From IMG/VR virus record IMGVR_UViG_3300048591_000242, positions 1-64,000 of that record: a stretch of DNA of 64,000 nt; one strand, 5' to 3'. The notes beneath the pieces are model-generated. The model was given only the letters and a program-made list of their open reading frames with translations. It was not told the DNA's origin and ran no database searches. How positions within the stretch are numbered: the stretch's first letter is position 1; each line of letters starts with the position of its first letter. Shown here piece by piece: positions 17,592-24,312 of this stretch. This DNA is from a virus. Made by a program: the position numbers and the translations under genes.

Positions 17592-17834
17592 ATGTATAAA
17601 ACTAAAAAGCAAAAAGAATACCGTAGTAAACGGGACGTAATAGTGGCTAATAACCTAGTAGAAACCGAAAAAGTAAAGCCCGCTGTACTTACTAGGGACA
17701 TGCTAAATACCCATATAGTGGAATTTCTTTCAAAAGGAGGCGGCATACAGACTGTTCCGCCAGAGAAGGGCTACATAAAAAGACCCCATAGACCGGCTGG
17801 GGTAGCTATACACGGAGATACCTCTATAGACTAA
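17592..17834 (+). CDS. Small basic protein of unknown function (80 aa)
   Basis: Not recognised. An in-frame ATG at 17580 has no ribosome site, whereas the ATG at 17592 follows GGGG by six bases and is preferred. The N-terminus is very basic (MYKTKKQKEYRSKRD), the middle is a short helix, and the end is Pro/Gly-rich. It lies between the orphan propeller and HU genes. The basic head could bind nucleic acid; nothing more can be said. Confidence 0.5.
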   Translation: MYKTKKQKEYRSKRDVIVANNLVETEKVKPAVLTRDMLNTHIVEFLSKGGGIQTVPPEKGYIKRPHRPAGVAIHGDTSID

Positions 17835-17927
17835 GCTGTACTGCGTGTATAAAAAAACACAGTAAAAGGATCTTCTAGGGAACAATGCCCTGAAAACGTA
17901 CCTTTTAATCTGTATAGGAAAAACAAA

Positions 17928-18218
17928 ATGAGTGATACTATTACAAAAGCAAACATTATCGACGAAGTAGCCGTAGCTGCCGAAATCCCTACAAGCGTAG
18001 CCTCTGTAGCGGTAAACAAGGTATTTGAATCTATTACTACTCACGTCGCAAGCGGTAAGTCCGTAGCTATAGCAGGCTTCGGTAGCTTTAACCCAGTAAA
18101 ACGAGAAGCCCGTACTGGCCGTAATCCAGCTACCGGTGCAGCTATGAAGATTCCGGCTAAAACCGTATGTAACTTTAAAGCCGGTAAAAAGCTTAAAGAA
18201 GCTGTAAACTGTAAGTAA
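17928..18218 (+). CDS. hup: HU-family histone-like DNA-binding protein
   Basis: A canonical HU chain of 96 aa: N-terminal helical dimerisation part (TKANIIDEVAVAAEIPTSVA), the signature GFGSFNPVKRE (residues 50-60), the arm RTGRNPATG (62-70) with the DNA-intercalating proline, and the C-terminal helix FKAGKKLKEAV. HU dimers bend and compact DNA, acting on the replicating or packaged phage genome. The Shine-Dalgarno is AGGAAAA. The gene is followed by its own terminator. It differs strongly from the larger HU-like protein at 15940. Confidence 0.93.
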   Translation: MSDTITKANIIDEVAVAAEIPTSVASVAVNKVFESITTHVASGKSVAIAGFGSFNPVKREARTGRNPATGAAMKIPAKTVCNFKAGKKLKEAVNCK

Positions 18219-18238
18219 GTGTAAATGTATAAAGGTAT

Positions 18239-18264
18239 ACTCACTCTGCTTAGTCGGAGTGAGT
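18239..18264 (+). terminator. Terminator after HU
   Basis: ACTCACTC pairs with GAGTGAGT around an approximately ten-base loop; TTTTATGC follows. Confidence 0.8.
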
Positions 18265-18340
18265 AGCTTTTATGCCGTAGTCTATAGGGGGATACTATAT
18301 ACCCCGTACCTTATACCCTATGTAAAAGGAAACTAGTAAA

Positions 18341-19252
18341 ATGCGACACTCTCTTTTATACCCACTCTCTATCGGTATAGTAGCCGAAAATAAGCCTATA
18401 GATACTCCCCTTATACAGGCCTTACCTATAGAGCTTTTAAATCTAATGGACGGAGAATTACACTCCGATACTACTCCCCTAAAGTCTAGCGGCTTAAACG
18501 AAAACGAAACCGTCTATAAAGTAGAAGTAAACGTAGGCAGTACTATAGAAGCCGAGTGGCTAGGCGAGACTAACCGGGTAACCTCCCCAAACGTACGTAG
18601 AGGCGAGCAGGTAATGCTCTACCGTACAAAGGACTCAGATAAGTACTACTGGCTATCCTTAGGTAGAGACGACCTTTTACGTAGACTAGAAACCGTAATC
18701 TATAGATACTCAGGCTTACCCGATAACATAGACGAAGACGTTACCGAGGAAAATTCTTATTACGCTGAAGTCTCTACCCATGAGAAAACAATAACCGTAA
18801 AAACCAGTAAGCGTAATGGCGAGTACTGTATTTATACCGTGCAATTAAATCCAGGTAAAGGCAACCTTACAATACAGGATGATCTAGGAAACTATATACA
18901 ACTAGATTCCAAAAACACGACTATCCATGCAGTAAATAAAGACGGCTCTTTACTGGAAATAAATAAAAAGAAAATCCGTATGCAGGCTAAAGACGGAATA
19001 TCTATAGCTACAAAAGAGTGCTCCCTAGAAACCGACTCCCTATACTTAGGCGCTACCTCCCTTACCGTAGACTGCCCAGAGTCTATCTTTAAAGGCACTA
19101 TTACTACCGACGGTGTATATACAAAAGCCTTAGAGTCAGAAGCCGCTATAGTCACTCCCGGTATCTCAGGCGCCCCCTTTATCCCTGTCCCTATAGCCGT
19201 AAAAGTCCCTATGGCTATAGAGTCCGCTAAGCCCGTAAAATACCCCTTTTAA
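18341..19252 (+). CDS. Probable baseplate central spike (gp5/VgrG-type OB fold plus beta-helix)
   Basis: Residues 58-118 look like an OB-fold domain (VYKVEVNVGSTIEAEWLG ... NVRRGEQVMLYR ... YYWLSLGRDDLLRR), as in the N-terminal part of phage spike proteins. Residues 165-265 show short alternating strands (LTIQDDLGNYIQLDSKNTTI, INKKKIRMQAKDGISIAT, SLYLGATSLTVDC) that fit a triple-stranded beta-helix needle. The C-terminus (ISGAPFIPVPIAVKVPMAIE) is Pro-rich, as at a needle end. The protein would sit at the tip of the tail tube and puncture the outer membrane, implying a contractile tail. No lysozyme domain is present; the cell-wall hydrolase of the window is a separate gene. Confidence 0.65.
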   Translation: MRHSLLYPLSIGIVAENKPIDTPLIQALPIELLNLMDGELHSDTTPLKSSGLNENETVYKVEVNVGSTIEAEWLGETNRVTSPNVRRGEQVMLYRTKDSDKYYWLSLGRDDLLRRLETVIYRYSGLPDNIDEDVTEENSYYAEVSTHEKTITVKTSKRNGEYCIYTVQLNPGKGNLTIQDDLGNYIQLDSKNTTIHAVNKDGSLLEINKKKIRMQAKDGISIATKECSLETDSLYLGATSLTVDCPESIFKGTITTDGVYTKALESEAAIVTPGISGAPFIPVPIAVKVPMAIESAKPVKYPF

Positions 19253-19301
19253 AATACTATGGTTTCCCCCTTACTCTCTCCTATAAAAGGATACTCTAAT
19301 T

Positions 19302-19859
19302 ATGAAAATTACTAAGATTTACCTAGCTACCCTACTCTCCTGTATACTTATACTCTCCGGCTGTCAAACCTTTACTAAAGCCGTAGACTATACAGTAAAC
19401 GCTACTACCGTAGCCTCCTCTATAAAGTATCTAGACAAAAACCTAGATCAGTCTCTAAAAGCCTTATATACCTCTGACTTTTATACAGAAGAGGAAAAGA
19501 CTACTGTAGAAAGACTAGTAGTAGAAATAGATTACCTTTTAGCAGAAGCTGAGTCTATCCTAGCAAACGGCTCTACTGCAGAAAGACTAGTAAAAGCAAA
19601 AGACCTAAATAAATTAATCCTTATGGCCCGCTCTACTTACCTAGAAACAGAAGCCCTAGTCTCTCGTAATTTCGATAAGTATCCCCCAGAGCAGCAAGCT
19701 ATGTTTAGAAAGACAAGAGACACTCTAGTAGACTTAGACAAAGCCTGGATTAAAATTACTACTGACTCTGAAGGCGAAGACGTCACTCACGTTATAACCG
19801 GAGTACTCTCTGTAGTAGGTACTATGATTACCCTTATAGAGCCTTATACTAAAGACTAG
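19302..19859 (+). CDS. Lipoprotein of unknown function (185 aa)
   Basis: A clear lipoprotein signal peptide: basic MKITK, a hydrophobic core, and lipobox LSGC with the lipidated Cys at 21. The mature part is helical and charged (EEEKTTVERLVVEIDYLLAEAESI), and the C-terminus is hydrophobic (HVITGVLSVVGTMITLIEP). The Shine-Dalgarno is AAAGGA. It would be anchored in the host inner or outer membrane, pointing to a Gram-negative host. Candidates are an outer spanin-like lysis factor (although most are smaller and Pro-rich) or a superinfection-exclusion lipoprotein. It follows the spike gene by 49 bases and ends in a strong terminator. Confidence 0.75.
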   Translation: MKITKIYLATLLSCILILSGCQTFTKAVDYTVNATTVASSIKYLDKNLDQSLKALYTSDFYTEEEKTTVERLVVEIDYLLAEAESILANGSTAERLVKAKDLNKLILMARSTYLETEALVSRNFDKYPPEQQAMFRKTRDTLVDLDKAWIKITTDSEGEDVTHVITGVLSVVGTMITLIEPYTKD

Positions 19860-19867
19860 CTTTCTCC

Positions 19868-19904
19868 CTATACCCCTATACTCTAATACGGTATAGGGGT
19901 ATAG
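19868..19904 (+). terminator. Strong hairpin terminator
   Basis: CTATACCCCTATAC (19868-19881) pairs perfectly with GTATAGGGGTATAG (19891-19904), eight bases after the lipoprotein stop codon. Confidence 0.85.
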
Positions 19905-20230
19905 CCTTTATGCCCTACTTTACCAAATTACAGCATACAGTCTCCCCTACACGCCTCTAGTACGTGTAGAAGATTCCATTACCCTATATCCCCAGTATCC
20001 GTATAGTATCTTTTCTTCAGTATATACTCAAACCTATATTACCCCTCTAGTATAGTACTATTACCCTACCCCTGTATAAGCTTACTTAAAGTATTTTAAG
20101 AGTATACTTTAGTACGCTATTACGCAGGTACTGTGTAGCTACTACCCATACCCTTTCCTATACCCTACCTTCTAGTATAGGCAGTAGTAGAGTATGTCGG
20201 CTAGTATAGACTCTCATTTAATTAAAGGAG
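19905..20230. other. Non-coding, pyrimidine-rich stretch without recognised content
   Basis: About 325 bases with no convincing reading frame. The + strand is rich in CCCTA and CCCCT runs. CTAGTATAG occurs three times (20047, 20172, 20201). I checked for the 18-base rhythm of the array at 22.5 kb; ATTACCC strings occur at 19978, 20038 and 20060, but the spacing does not fit. It may hold a small RNA or the promoter for the downstream module. Confidence 0.4.
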
Positions 20231-20254
20231 TGTCTAGCTAAAAAGAGCTAGACA
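20231..20254. terminator. Hairpin 1 of 3
   Basis: TGTCTAGCT (20231-20239) pairs with AGCTAGACA (20246-20254) around a six-base loop. Confidence 0.6.
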
Positions 20255-20264
20255 GCTTATTCTT

Positions 20265-20292
20265 TACTGTATAGCCTAAGGGCTATACAGTA
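20265..20292. terminator. Hairpin 2 of 3
   Basis: TACTGTATAGCC (20265-20276) pairs with GGCTATACAGTA (20281-20292), loop TAAG. There is no T-run. Confidence 0.65.
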
Positions 20293-20335
20293 GTCTAAAG
20301 CTTTAACCTATGTTGATACCCCCTCTAATAAGGAA

Positions 20336-20390
20336 GGGGGACTATTTACTGTATGAAGAGATATACAGTAAATAGTCCCCCCTCTTTTCA
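20336..20390. terminator. Hairpin 3 of 3, 19-bp stem
   Basis: The arm 20336-20354 (GGGGGACTATTTACTGTAT) pairs perfectly with 20363-20381, then TCTTTT. It is the strongest hairpin in the window and isolates the Tas-like module from upstream transcription. Confidence 0.8.
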
Positions 20391-20494
20391 GAGAGACTAC
20401 CAACCCAAATTATCAAATATCCTTGTAAAAAATAATATTTATATTTAACTCAATTAACTTACTTTATGTAACCCACACTAAGGAGAATATACCA

Positions 20495-21004
20495 ATGTCT
20501 AACAATCTAATTGTATCCGATAACTTTAAAGACTCTATTACTAAGAAAGTAAGAGATGTATTCATGGATATCATACCAGATGATAAACTATCAGAGATGG
20601 TGTCTAATGAGATTAAAGCATTCTTTGAAGATACTAACAGTAGCTTTATAGTAACTGAGGTATCTTCTTCAGGATGGAGTAATAACAAGACACTAGAGTA
20701 TAAGTCCTCTTGTACTCCCTTTAGACTACTTATCTGGAAAGAAGTAACTAGTCTAGTAAAGTCTAAGGTACAGGCACTTACTGAGTCTGAAGCTTTAAAG
20801 GCAGAGGTATATACCGCTATTTCAAATGATGGATATAATGAAGCTGTAGCTACGTTATCTGAGAAGTGGGAAGCTAAGCTTGACACTATGGTACTGGATA
20901 TGGCTAAGGAGATGTTCAGAGGTGCCTTTGCTCAGGCAGTAACTGCAGCTAGAACTAACACCGTTATGGATATAGAAGCTATTTTGAATAACCGTGGATT
21001 CTAA
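20495..21004 (+). CDS. Unknown protein upstream of the Tas-like gene (169 aa)
   Basis: Not recognised. A good Shine-Dalgarno (AAGGAG) precedes the ATG by ten bases. The protein is mainly helical: an acidic N-terminal half, a central STSSS-type polar loop with two Cys-flanking segments, and a helical C-terminus (WEAKLDTMVLDMAKEMF ... AFAQAVTAARTNTVMDIEAIL). It is the only gene sharing the space between the three hairpins and the Tas-like gene, 59 bases upstream of it, so it may be an accessory of that system, for example a partner or regulator. It could also be an unrelated phage gene. Confidence 0.6.
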   Translation: MSNNLIVSDNFKDSITKKVRDVFMDIIPDDKLSEMVSNEIKAFFEDTNSSFIVTEVSSSGWSNNKTLEYKSSCTPFRLLIWKEVTSLVKSKVQALTESEALKAEVYTAISNDGYNEAVATLSEKWEAKLDTMVLDMAKEMFRGAFAQAVTAARTNTVMDIEAILNNRGF

Positions 21005-21063
21005 TCCACTTATACAACCACAGTTTTAGTGTAGATTTATTTAAACCCATGAGGAAATAACTA

Positions 21064-22497
21064 ATGATTAACAAAACGTTAATACAGAGAGCTATGCAAT
21101 ACCTTACTAACCACAAGGTAGATTTAAAGGATTTAGTAGTAACTGATCAATCTGCTATGGTAGTATACGGACAGAAGCATTCTTGTCTACTATTAGACAT
21201 AACCGTACTCTCTACAGAGACCTTCTCTTTACTAGAGGAAGTCTTTCCTAATTCTATCTCTACCTTAGATGAAAAAGGTAACCCTGTGTTGGAGGCTTCT
21301 ATTATAAAGTCATTACCGGTAAAGTTTACTATAGGTACTGTAGAGGAGACTACTACGGTAGAAGGTATACAGGTTTTAGATAATGGCTATAACGTAGCCC
21401 GTTTAGAACAGACTTCTCCTAGAGACTATACTAGGGTAATGGATAGAATTCAGGGTAAAATTACTACTGAGGATGAGGTAGAGCAACTTAGGGCTTTCTA
21501 TAGGGGAGTAGAAGATCTTACTGACATTCGTATCCAGAGTGGACAGAGAATACTCTCCTGCTTTAAGCATAAGCTTGGGGTATCCCCTGGAGAGGATGAG
21601 GAGAAGATAGCCAATAAGCTTAAAGCTATAGAGGATAACTATAACTTACTAACTGATGGCGTCGTAAAGCTTACTCAAGCCAGCTTTGCTAAAGCTATTA
21701 GAGCTAAAGCCACTAGTGTAGTCTACATCGACTCCTTTAGTGAAGCTCTAATGGTATCTACCTACCTTAACATAAAGGCAGAAGAAGAGTTAGCGGTAAA
21801 ACGTCTATCTAAGCTTCTAGAATCTATCCCTATCTGGAATGAGTATCTAGTCCACATAAAAGGTTGTGGTCCTAAGATGGGAGCTGCTATAATCTCTGGT
21901 TTAAATATAGAGGCCGCTAGATACCCTAGTAGCTTCTGGAAGTATTTAGGCCTAGACGTTACGGTAGATCCTTCTACTGGAGAAAAGATAGGTAGACGTA
22001 ACTGGACTCGTCTAATGGGAGAGGCTGAGTTTCTAGACTCTAAGGGCTCTGTTACTAAAGCTTCTAACTTAGGCTACAACGCTAAGCTTAAGTCTAAGCT
22101 TTTATATGTAATGGGAGGCTGTATGCTTAAGACTAATGGCTATTACTCACAGGAGTGCTATGCCCCCTATAAGAATCGTTTAGAAAACAGGGAAGATCTA
22201 AAGGACGTTATAGATGAGAAGGGTAAGGTTACTACGTCTAACAAAGGCAGACGTCACGCTATGGCTTTAAGATACATGGTTAAGATTATGCTTTTAGACC
22301 TACACATTCATTGGTCTGAATTGGTTGGGAAAGAAGTACCAGCGACGTATGGTGTTGCCAAATTGGGAATGAAAGAACATAGTAGACGTACTTTTAGAGA
22401 ATGTTTAGCTATGGCTAATCTAAAAGGCGGTAAGCCTGAGGATTACATAGGGCCTATTACAGGAGAAGAACCTGTAGTACCCGGTGTAGTAAGATAA
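21064..22497 (+). CDS. Tas-like protein with IS110-transposase-type C-terminal domain, no visible nuclease
   Basis: The core resembles the C-terminal part of IS110/IS1111 transposases and the Nop-type RNA-binding proteins related to them. A helical stretch at about 170-260 ends in LSKLLESIPIW, followed by a helix-hairpin-helix motif HIKGCGPKMGAAIISGL (264-280), then SSFWKYLGLDV (289-299), STGEKIGRR (304-312) and, near 335, NLGYNAKLKSKLLYVMGG, which corresponds to the IS110 'GN..lR..L' helix. No RuvC DEDD set, HNH or zinc site is seen in residues 1-160, so it probably binds rather than cuts. The ATG follows GAGGA by eight bases. The stop codon directly abuts the alternating repeat array, the arrangement expected of TIGR-associated (Tas) proteins. 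A domesticated IS110 transposase is the alternative. Confidence 0.7.
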   Translation: MINKTLIQRAMQYLTNHKVDLKDLVVTDQSAMVVYGQKHSCLLLDITVLSTETFSLLEEVFPNSISTLDEKGNPVLEASIIKSLPVKFTIGTVEETTTVEGIQVLDNGYNVARLEQTSPRDYTRVMDRIQGKITTEDEVEQLRAFYRGVEDLTDIRIQSGQRILSCFKHKLGVSPGEDEEKIANKLKAIEDNYNLLTDGVVKLTQASFAKAIRAKATSVVYIDSFSEALMVSTYLNIKAEEELAVKRLSKLLESIPIWNEYLVHIKGCGPKMGAAIISGLNIEAARYPSSFWKYLGLDVTVDPSTGEKIGRRNWTRLMGEAEFLDSKGSVTKASNLGYNAKLKSKLLYVMGGCMLKTNGYYSQECYAPYKNRLENREDLKDVIDEKGKVTTSNKGRRHAMALRYMVKIMLLDLHIHWSELVGKEVPATYGVAKLGMKEHSRRTFRECLAMANLKGGKPEDYIGPITGEEPVVPGVVR

Positions 22498-22533
22498 GTA
22501 AACGTACTAGAGAGAAAAGGAAGTCTCTCTATA
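22498..22533 (+). promoter_or_regulatory. Array leader: in-register first box and hairpin
   Basis: GTAAACG (22498-22504) directly follows the Tas-like stop codon and lies exactly 36 bases before the first full box. Where the second box would be, there is a perfect hairpin, TAGAGAGA (22508-22515) with TCTCTCTA (22524-22531), loop AAAGGAAG. It may end the coding transcript, mark the array start or guide processing. Confidence 0.5.
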
Positions 22534-23630
22534 GTAAACCACTAACATTTAGTTAACCCTTAAATACTAGTAAACCCGAAAGAAACAGCTACCCATGTCG
22601 TCCTAGTAAATCCAAATACAAAAGCTATCCAAGGAATAGAACGTAAACCAGTGTTCCTAAGTTACCCTAAGGAAAACAGTAAACCTGATTATGTTAGTTA
22701 ACCAAAGCAAAGAAGTAAACCCCATCATAACAGGTACCCAATAATCTACAGTAAATCTTCCTACGTAAGTTAACCGTAGAGAACTAATAAACCACCCGTT
22801 GTAAGGTACCCATAGAAAATTAGTAAATCTGTTTTTATTAGTTACCCAGTATAGGAGAGTATACCTTTATAAATAAGTTACCCAGCTACTGTAAGTAAAC
22901 CCATAGACCATAGATACCCCACGTGTAAATAGTAGGTCCACCACAACCAGTTATCCTAAGGCTGATAGCAAAACCCCATTTTTGTAGATACCCCAAAGGA
23001 AGAAGTAACCCTTCACTGTACAGTTAACCCGCGGCATGAAGTAATCCCACATAACGAAGAGAACAAACCCTTATTAAATAGTTATCCAAAATCACAATGT
23101 AAACTTGTTATTAATAGTTACCCTTGCTAAAAAAGTAAATCTCAAGGAGGTAGTTAACCATAGCCAGGTAGTAAATCGGCATATCGAATTTACCCAAAAA
23201 GGAATAAGTAACCCATTTTAAATTAGTTATCCAAAAGGAAGAAGTAAGCCCTCATGTAGAAGTTAACCTATAGGGATAAGTAAACCATAACAATGGAGTT
23301 ACCCTGACGTATTAAGTAAACCGTGTTAAAAAGTTACCCTGATGAATCCAGTGAACCTGTGCTCCTAAGTTAACCAAATGTAATAAGTAATCCTTAAGTA
23401 ATTTAGTTCCCCTATACCCCAATGAAATCCAAGAGGTGTGAGTTACCCAGTCATAGCAAAGAAAGTCATATTTTAAAAAGCTACCCAGAACAGTAAAGCA
23501 AATCGTTTTTAAAAAGCTACCCAGAAGAATACAGTAGTCTACAAGTATCTAGCTACCCTGCAATCTATAGAGGTTCAAAAGAAAGGAGTTACCCACAATT
23601 AAAAAGAAAGCCACGAACTATTAGTTACCC
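22534..23630 (+). repeat. TIGR-like array: alternating 7-nt boxes every 18 nt (36-nt unit)
   Basis: Two boxes alternate. Box A is GTAAACC (variants GTAAATC, GTAATCC, GTAACCC) and begins at 22534, 22570, 22606, 22643, 22679, 22715, 22751 and onwards to 23606 (31 copies). Box B is GTTACCC (variants GTTAACC, GCTACCC, GGTACCC, GATACCC, GTTATCC) and begins at 22552, 22588, 22624, 22661, 22697 and onwards to 23624 (30 copies). Steps are nearly always 18 bases (17-19), giving a 36-base unit with two variable spacers of about 10 bases; each box is usually preceded by A. Spacer sequences differ from unit to unit. One step, 23041 to 23063, is 22 bases and skips a B box. There is no coding potential. 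This geometry equals that of TIGR arrays, whose transcripts are processed to 36-nt guide RNAs with two short spacers. Expression and processing are not visible from sequence. Confidence 0.85.
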
Positions 23631-23659
23631 CAATCAAGGACAGCTATACAGGCATCCTA

Positions 23660-23683
23660 TAGAGGAGTCTGTATACTCCTCTA
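23660..23683 (+). terminator. Hairpin closing the array
   Basis: TAGAGGAGT (23660-23668) pairs with ACTCCTCTA (23675-23683), about 30 bases after the last box B. There is no T-run. A stray A-like box GTAATCC follows at 23684. Confidence 0.65.
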
Positions 23684-23717
23684 GTAATCCATTAACCAGT
23701 ATACGGAAAGTTTTAAG

Positions 23718-24257
23718 ATGTTTAAGAAGCTTATATTTTTTTCATTGTTTTTATATACCCTTACCGCTTTAGCTATACCCACGGTTAGTTATGAGGGAGG
23801 TAGATACTACGTATTTAAGGACGGTGTCCAGGTAGGTAACTACTATAACTTAGATACTACTGCTAAAGCGGCAGCAGTTAATGCCTCATTCGCTTGTGGC
23901 GGTAAGTGTCTGGTTATAATTAAACAACCAGACATTAGGGTAATTACTACAAACCCTATAGATACTCCAGAAGTACCAGTAGTAGATACTCCGGAAGAGC
24001 CCGTACTAGAGGATATACGCAGAGCCATAGCGGTTAGCTGGGACATACCTAGAGAGCGAGAAGACGGTACTGCTTTGCTAGAAGAGGAAATAGCCCACTA
24101 CTTACTTATGGTAGACAATACTCCTATACCAGTAATAGGTGTAAATTACATTGTAGAAAATCTAGCTCAGGGTACCTATCAGTTAAAGATAGCCACTGTA
24201 CTGAAAGACGGTACAATGGGTGCATTCTCAGAGACTATTTCAGTAGCTGTCAATTAA
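23718..24257 (+). CDS. Secreted Fn3-like protein (179 aa)
   Basis: An N-terminal signal peptide (MFKKLIFFSLFLYTLTALA, cleavage likely after residue 19) indicates export to the periplasm or beyond. Residues 20-75 hold aromatic, glycine-rich strands (YEGGRYYVFKDGVQVGNYY) and two Cys in CGGKC. A Pro/Thr/Glu linker (about 80-95) leads to a C-terminal fibronectin-III-like domain: AVSWDIPREREDGTAL ... YLLMVDNTP ... YIVENLAQGTYQLKIATV. The start has only a weak GGAAAG site. Its role is unknown; export in a phage suggests envelope modification, superinfection exclusion or lysis. It follows the array and ends at a convergent terminator. Confidence 0.65.
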   Translation: MFKKLIFFSLFLYTLTALAIPTVSYEGGRYYVFKDGVQVGNYYNLDTTAKAAAVNASFACGGKCLVIIKQPDIRVITTNPIDTPEVPVVDTPEEPVLEDIRRAIAVSWDIPREREDGTALLEEEIAHYLLMVDNTPIPVIGVNYIVENLAQGTYQLKIATVLKDGTMGAFSETISVAVN

Positions 24258-24269
24258 AAGGCATAGTAG

Positions 24270-24300
24270 CTATAGGTATCCCGTAACGGGATACCTATAG
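24270..24300. terminator. Bidirectional terminator
   Basis: CTATAGGTATCCC (24270-24282) pairs with GGGATACCTATAG (24288-24300), between convergent genes. Confidence 0.85.
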
Positions 24301-24312
24301 TCTATTTGTACT

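Noticed and set aside
19905-20230. A second, degenerate TIGR-like array
   Set aside because: ATTACCC strings occur at 19978, 20038 and 20060, but the steps (60, 22) do not fit an 18-nt rhythm and no alternating partner box is seen.
22534-23630. CRISPR array
   Set aside because: Repeats are only about 7-8 nt, of two alternating kinds, with spacers of about 10 nt, and no cas gene is near. The geometry fits TIGR, not CRISPR.
21064-23717. An inserted IS110-type mobile element
   Set aside because: IS110 elements have one bridge RNA near the transposase gene, not about 30 tandem units. No element ends or target duplication are visible, and the expected N-terminal DEDD nuclease is not seen.
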